In this document: piece after piece, positions 1 to 6,886 of the stretch | Position numbering within the stretch: position 1 is the stretch's first letter | How the letters are laid out: every line of letters starts with the position of its first letter | DNA from: Dermatophilaceae bacterium | Lineage (GTDB): Bacteria > Actinomycetota > Actinomycetes > Actinomycetales > Dermatophilaceae | Reading direction: 5' to 3' | NCBI GenBank assembly: GCA_014377705.1 | Contig: JACMPC010000191.1 | Span: forward strand, 1-44,597 | Length of the DNA stretch: 44,597 nucleotides | The notes under the pieces: generated by a model | Seen by the model: the letters and a program-made list of their open reading frames with translations, nothing else | Databases searched by the model: none | Told to the model about the DNA's origin: nothing | Program-made: the position numbers and the translations under genes

Positions 1-206
1 CGCGAGACCGCAGCGACCTGCTGCTTGTCCCGGTCGAACACGGCCTGACCCTGGACCGGGAACCAGTCCGCGTTCCACCCGTTGTCCTGGTTCCAGAACG
101 TCGTCCAGATGTGGTTGTCAAAGCCGATGACGAACAGGTCCAGGTTCCCCCCGGCCCGCGAGACCGCAGCGACCTGCTGCTTGTCCCGGTCGAACACGGC
201 CTGACC
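1..206. repeat. Direct repeat, 156-bp period, inside the lectin-like gene
   Basis: Bases 1-50 (starting CGCGAGACCGCAGCGACC) recur from 157 to about 206 with no or very few changes. The period is exactly 156 bp, or 52 codons, so the repeat is in frame and matches the protein blades. The near-perfect DNA identity suggests recent blade duplication or ongoing gene conversion. Confidence 0.85.
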
Positions 207-245
207 AGGGACCGGGAACCAGTCGTTGTTCCAACGCTGAGCCAT
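1..245 (-). CDS. Beta-propeller repeat lectin-like protein (DUF346/PLL-like), 3' truncated by window edge
   Basis: An open frame starts at ATG 245 and runs off the left edge, giving 81 visible codons. A strong ribosome-binding site (AGAGGGGG) lies about 7 bases upstream of the ATG. The protein has a 52-residue internal repeat: residues 5-30 recur almost identically from residue 57. Each unit contains the blocks DWFPV.GQAVFDRDK, QQVAAVSR, NLDLFVIGFDN and HIWTTFWN. The pattern of Val/Ala-Ser, Asp-Leu-Phe-Val and His-Ile-Trp per blade resembles the bacterial DUF346/PLL lectin-like beta-propeller blades, which bind glycans in some members. No signal peptide is visible, because the repeat starts at once. 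The sugar-binding role is inferred from family resemblance only; the number of blades cannot be known from this window. Confidence 0.7.
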   Translation of the reverse strand, partial: MAQRWNNDWFPVPGQAVFDRDKQQVAAVSRAGGNLDLFVIGFDNHIWTTFWNQDNGWNADWFPVQGQAVFDRDKQQVAAVS

Positions 246-697
246 GCGGAACCCCCTCTTGCTGAAGTGCCTCCTGAACAGAGGCCCGGTTGCTGAAAGG
301 CAGCACTGTCGCCCAAGGCGAAGCTTCCGCGTCCGCCGGGCACCTTCTTTGGGTCGCTACGAATATACGTTTTAGTGGACTATCGCGAACAACCATTCTG
401 CTGTCAATGCACCGGGCTGCGACAAGGCCTGGGTTGAGTGGCACTGGGAGAATGCCCAACAACGCAAACAGAGCTGGAGCGGCTGGCTGAGCTCGAACAG
501 CTGCAGCAGGTGAGCGTCGCGCGCGGGCTCAAGAAGATCGGACCAAAGGGAAGACGAACCCTCAGATCGCTCATGCCACGGACAAAGGACCAGCGCCTGG
601 GGTGCGCACCCAAATGGTCAGTCCTGTCCGGGGTGGCGGCCGAGCTGGCGGCGGGGCCCGCGGTCCGATGCGCCAGGAACCGCTAGAGACTAGACGA
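246..697. other. Intergenic stretch without a convincing gene
   Basis: About 450 bp separate the lectin-like gene from the acetyltransferase. Short open frames exist on both strands, but none has a plausible ribosome-binding site plus recognisable protein features. A relatively AT-rich patch at 358-385 reads TATATT on the minus strand (bases 362-367) and could be the -10 box of the lectin-like gene, which would give a leader of roughly 110 nt. No good -35 was found, so this is only a candidate. Confidence 0.4.
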
Positions 698-1231
698 ATG
701 GCAGGCGTCGATCGACTCTCGAACAACCGGCAGCGCAACGAAGCAAGCACCGTGCAGGCAGCCCGCGCGACCGTGACACTGCGCGAGATCACCGACGTCA
801 ACCGGGCTGACATCCTCCGGCTGGCAGTCGCCCCCGAGCAGACCGAGCTCGTGGACGGCGTCGCATCCTCACTGGCGGAGGCCGCAGCCAACCCCGACGC
901 CAGCCCGTGGTTCCGTGCGATCTATGCCGACGAGATCCCTGTCGGGTTCGTCATGCTCGCCGACGGCGTGCCGCCCGGCCATTCGGAGTTCGGAGACCGC
1001 TACTACCTGTGGCGGCTGCTCATCGACGCCGGGCACCAGCGCCACGGATACGGCGCGACAGCCCTTGACCTGGTCGTGCAGTACGTCCGTGGGCGCCCGG
1101 GCGCGGTCGGGCTGGTCACGAGTGCCGTCCCCGGCTGCGGGTCCCCCATTCGGTTCTACGAGCGCCTCGGGTTCCACCCCACCGGCACCATGCACGGCGA
1201 CGAGCATGTCTTGGTACTGCAACTGAGCTGA
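698..1231 (+). CDS. GNAT family N-acetyltransferase (polyamine/diamine-type)
   Basis: The 177-residue protein has the GNAT fold signature. An Asp/Glu-rich N-terminal half ends in EIPVGFVMLAD (strand beta4). YYLWRLLIDAGHQRHGYGA follows, carrying the acetyl-CoA pyrophosphate loop in the form Q/RxxGxG/A (QRHGYGATAL). SPIRFYERLGFHPTG near the C-terminus is the classic FYxxxGF motif. The combination 'LWRLLID..HQ..GYG' and the DVNRADILRLAVAPEQ start resemble spermidine/diamine acetyltransferases such as Bacillus BltD/PaiA relatives; the substrate is inferred. The start is uncertain: ATG 698 has only a weak upstream AGAGAC, and GTG 752 is an alternative that keeps the whole domain. It converges with the decarboxylase, 34 bp from stop to stop. 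Confidence 0.8.
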   Translation: MAGVDRLSNNRQRNEASTVQAARATVTLREITDVNRADILRLAVAPEQTELVDGVASSLAEAAANPDASPWFRAIYADEIPVGFVMLADGVPPGHSEFGDRYYLWRLLIDAGHQRHGYGATALDLVVQYVRGRPGAVGLVTSAVPGCGSPIRFYERLGFHPTGTMHGDEHVLVLQLS

Positions 1232-1265
1232 ACTGAACTCAACTGAGCAGGGGCTGTGTGCGGGG

Positions 1266-2636
1266 TCAGAGCCCGGTAACCGCCTTGCGCAATGCATCCA
1301 GGCTGCGCTGGACGTCGTTCTCCGTGGTCGACCAGTTGCTCACCGAGATCCGCAGCACACTCTGGCCGTGCCAGATCGAGCCGGTCATCCAGGTAGTGCC
1401 GTCCGCCAGCAGCCGTCGCACCACCTCCTCCGTGCGCTTGTCGCTTCCGAAGGTCGCGCACACCTGGGTGAACACGACATCGTTGAGCACGGTCGCGCCC
1501 TCGATCCCGTTGATGCCCTCCGCGAAGGCCGAGGCATGCCGGCAGAGGCGCTCCACGAGCTCGGCGACCCCTGAGCGCCCCAGCGAACGCAGCACCGCCC
1601 ACACCGGGAACGCCCGCCCGCGCCGCGAGAGCTCGGGAACCTTGTCAAACGGCTCACCCTGCTCGTCGAGGATCAGGTAGGCGCCGCGCACGCCCATCGC
1701 CGCGCGCAGGGCCGCGGCGTCACGGACGATGGCGAAGCCCGTGTCGTAGGGCACGTTCAGGGTCTTGTGCGCATCGGTGGCCCAGGAGTCTGCCTCCTGA
1801 CAGCCCAGGACCAGATGCCGGTATGACGGTGAGGCCGCCGCCCACAGGCCGAACGCGCCGTCGATGTGCACCCAGGCGCCGCGGGCATGGGCGGCGGTGA
1901 TCGCGTCGGCGAAAGGGTCGAACGCGCCGGAGTGCACGTTCCCCGCCTGCAGGACGACGATCGTCGGCTCGTCACCCCCGTCGCAAAGCGCAGCCTCCAG
2001 CGCATCGGGTCGCAGCCGGCCCTGGTCATCGGCGGGGACCACCTCCGGCAGTCCCAGCCCGAGGTATCGCAGGGCCAGGTCGACGGTGTCGTGCCGCTCG
2101 GCGCCCACCAGCACACGAACTCGCGGCCCGCCGTTGAGTCCCCGCTCGGCCGCATCCCAGCCGACCCGCCGCAGGACCGCGTCGCGACCTGCGGCAAGCC
2201 CGGTGAAGTTCGACATCGTGGCACCCGTCACGAACCCGACGGCGCTCTCGGCAGGCAGCCCGAGCAGGTCCAGCAACCAGGCGCTGGTGACATCCTCGAC
2301 CGCGCTGTGTGCCGGGGTGAGACGGCGCAGGCCGCTGTTCTGATCCCAGGCGCTGACCAGCCAGTCGGTCGCCAGGGCTGCTGGATGGGTTCCACCGATG
2401 ACGAAGCCGAAGAAGCGACCCGATGGCATGGCTGTCAGGCCGGGATCGCACGCCTCCACCAGCAGGTCGATGACCTCCGCCGGGTCGGACCCGACCTCTG
2501 GAAGTGTGGCTCCGAGCGCGCGGGTCACCTGGTCGATGGACGCCTGTGGCGGGACCGGCCGATCCTTCAGGGACGAGAGCCAGTCCAGTGCATGCCGGTG
2601 CGCCCGCTCGAGCGCTGCTGAGTGCTGGTCCACCAT
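1266..2636 (-). CDS. Group II PLP-dependent amino acid decarboxylase-like protein
   Basis: This 456-residue protein is a fold-type I PLP enzyme of the aromatic-L-amino-acid/glutamate decarboxylase family. The Schiff-base lysine is in SWATDAHKTLNVPYD (Lys291). The pyridine-binding Asp is in HIDGAFG (Asp259). His182 occupies the ring-stacking region, and GFVTGATMSNFTGLAAGR (about 134-151) is the PLP phosphate loop. Family members decarboxylate aromatic amino acids or related substrates, but the exact substrate cannot be read from sequence. ATG 2636 is preferred because GGGGAG lies 6 bases upstream; an in-frame GTG at 2654 lacks such a site. The gene looks intact, and no partner gene suggests an operon. 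Confidence 0.85.
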   Translation of the reverse strand: MVDQHSAALERAHRHALDWLSSLKDRPVPPQASIDQVTRALGATLPEVGSDPAEVIDLLVEACDPGLTAMPSGRFFGFVIGGTHPAALATDWLVSAWDQNSGLRRLTPAHSAVEDVTSAWLLDLLGLPAESAVGFVTGATMSNFTGLAAGRDAVLRRVGWDAAERGLNGGPRVRVLVGAERHDTVDLALRYLGLGLPEVVPADDQGRLRPDALEAALCDGGDEPTIVVLQAGNVHSGAFDPFADAITAAHARGAWVHIDGAFGLWAAASPSYRHLVLGCQEADSWATDAHKTLNVPYDTGFAIVRDAAALRAAMGVRGAYLILDEQGEPFDKVPELSRRGRAFPVWAVLRSLGRSGVAELVERLCRHASAFAEGINGIEGATVLNDVVFTQVCATFGSDKRTEEVVRRLLADGTTWMTGSIWHGQSVLRISVSNWSTTENDVQRSLDALRKAVTGL

Positions 2637-2742
2637 TGGAGTCTCCCCCAGCACCAGGCGAATCGCCAGCCCTGATCAGGAACCAGTCCTGCTCGGGGGA
2701 CCAGCCCTGGGGGCTACCTGCGTGCTTTGGATGGGTGCGAGG

Positions 2743-3501
2743 CTAGGCCTCTCCCAGCGCCACGGGATCGCCCGTTCGCACCTGTCCGGGCACGGTCACC
2801 ACGGCGTCAACCCCGAAGGTGATCTCAGCCTGGCTCAGGCGGTATCCGGAGAGCCTGGACAGTACCGGCATATCCTTTCGGGCGGTACCCGGGTCGAGAT
2901 CGACCACGGCGCATCGTGGCACCATCGCGCGAACCCGTACCGTGGCCGCACCAACCCGCAGGTCGCGACCAGGCCAGGAGTCCTCGACGTGCGGCGCGGA
3001 GTCGCCGGTGTCGACAAGGAAGGTCGAACGGAACCGTTCGCTGCCGACCTGACGACCCGCGCGCTGCGAGAGCAGGCTCATCGACCCGGTCGTCACCAGG
3101 GTCACCGAGGCGCCGTACACCACCTCACCACGGGTCACCGCGCGGCAGAGCACGATGTCGAGACCCAGATGCCCGGAGTAAGCCTCGGCCCAGGGACCTG
3201 TGCAGCCCCGGAGCGTCGCGGTCCGCCCCCAGTAGTCGACCGTGAACGTCTCACCGCTCGGGGACGGCACCTCCTCGAGGGTGCGGCCGGGGAGCTCCAC
3301 CGACAAGACGCCGGCCTCCCAACGAGCGGACACCTGCAACAGCGTCGGGTTCTCCACCGTTCGCAGCACCCGGCTTCGCGACCGGTCGACCAGGCAGAAC
3401 ACCCGGTCACCCACCGGACCATCCAGGGTCAGGTCGACCAGGTCATGTGTCAGGTGGCGACCCCCTTTCACGGGGGTGAAACCGATCCTCTCGATATGCA
3501 C
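2743..3501 (-). CDS. MOSC domain protein with MOSC N-terminal beta-barrel
   Basis: From GTG 3501 the protein is 252 residues and starts VHIERIGFTPVKGGR, the usual opening of MOSC_N proteins (substrate-binding beta barrel). PVGDRVFCLVDRSRSRVLRT is the conserved 'GDR.F.LVD' segment. The C-terminal half (from about DSAPHVEDSW) fits the MOSC domain, with RCAVVDLDPGTARKD resembling its 'R.....DPDTG..D' core. MOSC proteins deliver or transfer sulfur in molybdenum cofactor enzymes or act as mARC-type reductase components; which applies here is unknown. The frame stays open upstream to 3756, but that stretch is antisense to the DUF427 gene and has no conserved content, so the shorter start was chosen. 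Upstream spacing leaves 72 bp for two divergent promoters. Confidence 0.75.
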   Translation of the reverse strand: MHIERIGFTPVKGGRHLTHDLVDLTLDGPVGDRVFCLVDRSRSRVLRTVENPTLLQVSARWEAGVLSVELPGRTLEEVPSPSGETFTVDYWGRTATLRGCTGPWAEAYSGHLGLDIVLCRAVTRGEVVYGASVTLVTTGSMSLLSQRAGRQVGSERFRSTFLVDTGDSAPHVEDSWPGRDLRVGAATVRVRAMVPRCAVVDLDPGTARKDMPVLSRLSGYRLSQAEITFGVDAVVTVPGQVRTGDPVALGEA

Positions 3502-3573
3502 CCAGCCCAGCCTGCCATCAACGCATCGGCGAGGCGTCCCACGGGACGGGCCGCGGGCACGCACAATGAGCGC

Positions 3574-4089
3574 ATGCGACGTCGCCCCCCCGCCCTGCCC
3601 ACCACGCCGATCGTCCCTGGCCCCGGCCAGGAGTCGGTCTGGGACTACCCGCGCCCGCCCCGGGTTGAGCGCGGCGACGAGCACGTCGTCGTACGCTTCG
3701 GCGGGCAGGTCGTGGCGGAGACCCATGACGCAGTCAGGGTCCTGGAGACGAGCCATCCGCCCGTGTACTACCTTCCGCGGACGGCATTCGCCGAGGGTGT
3801 CGTCGCCGAGGCCTCCGGCTCCTCGGTGTGCGAGTTCAAAGGCACCGCAGGGTATCTCGACCTGCAGGTGGGCGACGTCGTCGCGCGACGCGCGGCCTAC
3901 TACTACCCCGACCCGTGGTCCGGCTACGAGGAGCTTGGCGGTCGGGTGGCCGTCTACCCGGGCGCGATGGACAGCTGTGAGATCGACGGCGAGCGGGTCC
4001 TCCCCCAGGAAGGCGGCTTCTACGGCGGCTGGATCACCTCACGCGTCGTCGGCCCGTTCAAGGGTGCACCCGGGACCCTCGGCTGGTGA
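3574..4089 (+). CDS. DUF427 domain protein
   Basis: The 171-residue product has the DUF427 signature: ESVWDYPRPPRVE near the N-terminus, VRFGGQVVAET (the 'v.v.f.G..vAdS' strand), ETSHPPVYYLPR and a DWARRAAYYYPDP-like segment (ARRAAYYYPDPW). These are spread over a compact beta-rich fold. DUF427 is common in actinobacteria and has no settled biochemical role. The start ATG 3574 was chosen because the frame upstream is antisense to the MOSC gene; no clear ribosome-binding site is visible and leaderless translation is possible. It is divergent from the MOSC gene. Confidence 0.8.
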   Translation: MRRRPPALPTTPIVPGPGQESVWDYPRPPRVERGDEHVVVRFGGQVVAETHDAVRVLETSHPPVYYLPRTAFAEGVVAEASGSSVCEFKGTAGYLDLQVGDVVARRAAYYYPDPWSGYEELGGRVAVYPGAMDSCEIDGERVLPQEGGFYGGWITSRVVGPFKGAPGTLGW

Positions 4090-4126
4090 CGGGCATGCCA
4101 CCGAGACTCAGGTCAGGGTGGTGCGG

Positions 4127-4712
4127 CTACAACTCGGTCCAGACGCCGCGCAGTACTGGCATCCCCTCGGCACCGTAGTCCGCGATCGGGCGCACGCCGC
4201 CGTCCAGGTGCCACTGCTCGGGAGCGGCGAAGTAGCCGAACACGAAGGCGTGCGCCGTGACGCGCGCCTTCGTCCGGGACATACCCCGCTGAGACTTCAC
4301 GGAGGCGGCGATCCGGTTGCTTGCCCGGTCGAGCGAGGCGTACACGGCCAGCCGCACAGACGGCTCCTGGAAGAAGTAGCGCACCCGCCGCCAGGGGCTC
4401 ATCCGGAAGGGCGCGGGCCCGTCCATCCCGCGGCCGACTCGTAGTCCGCCACGATGCGCCGCGCGGTGTCGACCGGATCACACCTGCCGAGCAGGTCGTC
4501 AAGTGCCTGCTGGCTCAGCGCGTCGAAGTCGTCGGAGACGATCGGGCCTTCTTTGCTGCCGAAGTAGCGATACACCGTCGACGGCGACACCTCGGCGATC
4601 TCCTCGATCGTGACGGCGTCAACCCCGCGTTCGTCGAACAGGTCCAGCGCATGCCCCTGAATGGAATGCATGGCCGCCAGCCTCTTTCGCTCTCGCTCCC
4701 TGTGGCCTCCAT
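4127..4712 (-). pseudogene. TetR family regulator broken by two apparent frameshifts
   Basis: Three successive minus-strand frames together make a normal TetR regulator of about 195 residues. ATG 4712 gives MEATG; after a shift near 4697 the next frame gives RERKRLAAMHSIQGHALDLF and the HTH (VTIEEIAEVSPSTVYRYF.SKEG). After a second shift near 4426 the ligand-binding half follows (MDGPAPFRMSPWRRVRYFF to the stop at 4127). Both shifts are healed by one missing C after GGG (ACAGGG/AGC and GCGGG/ATG on the coding strand), so sequencing error is a serious alternative to true decay. The start lies only 12 bp from the divergent small membrane-protein gene, the usual arrangement for a TetR repressor and its target. 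Ligand unknown. Confidence 0.8.
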
Positions 4713-4724
4713 ACCGACCCGAAC

Positions 4725-5009
4725 ATGCTTTTCAACATTCTGTATGTGACCGGAGCGATCGGAATCCTGCTGTCGCTGGTGACGATCGGGGGCGTCAGGA
4801 CACAGAGACCTGGGGCCCGTGTCCTCCCTGGCATCGTCCTCGTCGTCGCCACCAGCTACGCCGTCTTCGTTCTGCTCGTCTCCGAGCACGGAACCAGGAT
4901 CTTCCCGACGGTCTGGGGTCTCGCCGGCCTACTTTTCTGTAGCGCGGGACTCGTGGCCGTCACCTCGCTGTGGACGCCTGGCCGCGTCGTGGGGCGTGGT
5001 GACAGATGA
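4725..5009 (+). CDS. Small three-helix membrane protein
   Basis: This 94-residue protein has three hydrophobic segments: about 1-22 (MLFNILYVTGAIGILLSLV), 33-54 (VLPGIVLVVATSYAVFVLLV) and 61-85 (FPTVWGLAGLLFCSAGLVAV). No family was recognised. No clear ribosome-binding site precedes ATG 4725, so a leaderless transcript or the in-frame GTG 4746 are possible. It lies divergent from the broken TetR gene with nearly touching starts and is the likeliest target of that regulator. It converges with the acyl-CoA dehydrogenase, 19 bp from stop to stop. Confidence 0.6.
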   Translation: MLFNILYVTGAIGILLSLVTIGGVRTQRPGARVLPGIVLVVATSYAVFVLLVSEHGTRIFPTVWGLAGLLFCSAGLVAVTSLWTPGRVVGRGDR

Positions 5010-5028
5010 CGACCACAACCCACCAACG

Positions 5029-6747
5029 CTAGGGGCGCATCTCATAGGTGCCCGACAGGGCGCGGACCTGCTTCCAGACCCTGTCATAGCGGTCCGTGCC
5101 TGAGACCGGTTTTCGGATGTTCTCCAGCGACCACAGCTGCTGCGCCTTGGTCGAGGAGGCCTTCCCGTGCAGGTCCACGGCGTAGGCTGAGAAATCACGA
5201 ACGAGCACGTCGAAGACCTGGTCCACCAGGTCAAGATCCAGACCCGTCAGCGCAGCCTGCTCGAGGATGAGCTGGCCGTAGACGACGAGGGTGAAGAGCT
5301 CGCCGAGCGCCAGGAGCAGGTCCAGGTCCTTCGCCTGCTCCTCGTCAGGTCCCGCGTTCAGCACGAGCTCGACCAGCCCGTCTGCCTGCTCTCGGAAGAT
5401 GGCGACGTTGGGCACCGGCGCGAACGCGTCATACGGCGTGCGCCAGTCCGCGAACCGGACCTTCCCCAGACCCCTGGCGGGTCCCTGGTGGAACAGGAAG
5501 TCGTCGTCGGTGCCGTCGCGGCGCCTCGGCACCTCGGGCAGCTCGTGCAGTGCTGCCGGGTTCAGCAGGTAGCTCGGCAGGAACTTCAGCACCAGGGCCA
5601 TGTTGACGTGCACGGTGCCCTCCAGCTTGGGCAGGGCGCGGATGTCCATCGCCGCCTGCTCGAAGTAGGTGTCTTTCTCGAAACCCTTGGCGGCCACCAC
5701 GTCCCAGAGCCCGTCGATGACCCGCTCGCCCTCGGTGGTCACCTTCATCTTGGTGACCGGGTTGAACAGCAGGTAGCGCCGGTCCTGCGCCGAGGCGCAG
5801 CGGACGTAGTCGATCGCCCTCTCGCCGAACAGCTTCATCGCGAGCAGCCGCACATACGCATCGGTCAGCCCCTGGCGCACGTGTGGGAAGTCGGTGACCC
5901 GGTTGCCGTACAGGACACGGTTGTCGGCGTGCGTGATCGCCTCGAAGAAGGCGTGCTCGCAGATCCCGATAGAGGCGAAGCCGAGGTTGAACTTGCCGAT
6001 GTTGACGGTGTTGAGCGCGGCGTCGAAGGCAGCTGGCCCGAGATGGAGAACATCCGCGGGGGTGACCGGGTAGTCGTCGAGACGGAACTCGCTGACGTAC
6101 ATCTGGGACGACACCACGTTCTGGACCAGCGTGTATGACGGGTGCCGGCTGTCCACGGCGAAGAAGACGTAGCCCTCTCCTGCGTGGCTGTCCTCGACGT
6201 CCACCCTGCGGCCAAAGACAGAGACCATGCCGGCCACGTTGCCGTTGCCGATGTAGTACTTGCTGCCGTTGGCGCGAAAGCCCTCGCCGTCGGGGGTGAG
6301 GATCATATCGGTGCTGTAGATGTCAGCGCCGTGCGCCTTCTCCGACAAACCGAACGCCAAGACGCCGCCCTCCCGGAGGATCTGCGCGGCTCGGGCCTTC
6401 GCCGCCTCGTTGTCGCTCTGCCAGATGGGGCCCAGACCCAGGATGGTGACCTGCCACGCGTACCAGTAGCCAAGGCCGTAGAAGGCCAGCACCTCGCCGA
6501 AGGCGCAGATGCGCGCGGTATCCCAGCGACCGCCCTGTGACCCCGGTGTGAGGAAGGTCGCGAAGGCCTTCTCAGACCCCATGAAGTCCAGGAAGTCGGC
6601 ATACCACTCGCGCTCGTGGCGAACGCGCTTGAGCTCGGTCTTGCCGCGTGCCTCGAACCACTCGATCGTTGCCCGCAGGAGACGTCGGGCCTCGGGGTCA
6701 AGGTCGGCAGGGTCGTAGGTCCGCGGGTTCAGCAGCAGGTCGGTCAT
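5029..6747 (-). CDS. Acyl-CoA dehydrogenase/oxidase-like flavoprotein
   Basis: The 572-residue protein has the acyl-CoA dehydrogenase layout. An alpha-helical N-terminal domain is followed by the FAD/substrate motif LAFGLSEKAHGADIYSTD (about 130-147), which corresponds to the family's 'xxTEpxxGSD' segment. GFRANGSKYYIGNGNVAGM follows, and the middle domain ends near VVSSQMYVSEFRLDDYPV. It is longer than the usual 380-400 residues and carries a C-terminal helical extension, as in long acyl-CoA dehydrogenases or oxidases. The canonical catalytic Glu near residue 376 cannot be assigned with confidence. The start ATG 6747 has AAGG 7 bases upstream. A role in fatty-acid beta-oxidation is inferred; no pathway partners are adjacent. 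Confidence 0.8.
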   Translation of the reverse strand: MTDLLLNPRTYDPADLDPEARRLLRATIEWFEARGKTELKRVRHEREWYADFLDFMGSEKAFATFLTPGSQGGRWDTARICAFGEVLAFYGLGYWYAWQVTILGLGPIWQSDNEAAKARAAQILREGGVLAFGLSEKAHGADIYSTDMILTPDGEGFRANGSKYYIGNGNVAGMVSVFGRRVDVEDSHAGEGYVFFAVDSRHPSYTLVQNVVSSQMYVSEFRLDDYPVTPADVLHLGPAAFDAALNTVNIGKFNLGFASIGICEHAFFEAITHADNRVLYGNRVTDFPHVRQGLTDAYVRLLAMKLFGERAIDYVRCASAQDRRYLLFNPVTKMKVTTEGERVIDGLWDVVAAKGFEKDTYFEQAAMDIRALPKLEGTVHVNMALVLKFLPSYLLNPAALHELPEVPRRRDGTDDDFLFHQGPARGLGKVRFADWRTPYDAFAPVPNVAIFREQADGLVELVLNAGPDEEQAKDLDLLLALGELFTLVVYGQLILEQAALTGLDLDLVDQVFDVLVRDFSAYAVDLHGKASSTKAQQLWSLENIRKPVSGTDRYDRVWKQVRALSGTYEMRP

Positions 6748-6848
6748 CCCGGAACCTTAGCGGTAGTGCCGCAGAGTTGGAGCCTGCGCGCCGCCCGAAA
6801 CCGTTGTCAGCCTGTCGTGGTGGTGGTGATGCTGGGCGCGAGGGGCGA

Positions 6849-6865
6849 ACCGGACCTTCTCCGGT
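6849..6865 (-). terminator. Hairpin 22 nt after the GGDEF-EAL stop
   Basis: ACCGGA and TCCGGT form a perfect 6-bp stem around a 5-nt loop, just downstream of the stop at 6887. There is no T-run, so it would be a weak or Rho-assisted terminator. Confidence 0.35.
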
Positions 6866-6886
6866 GCGCAGCCTCCACCGCTGAGG

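Noticed and set aside
1205-1250. AACTGAGCTGAACTGAACTCAACTGAG stretch split as AACTGAGC / TGAACTCAAC as a terminator
   Set aside because: It is a short direct-repeat run (CTGAAC-like), and no convincing stem can be formed.
2398-3573. Long plus-strand extension upstream of the DUF427 gene
   Set aside because: It is antisense to the MOSC gene, and conserved DUF427 sequence begins only at 3574 onward.
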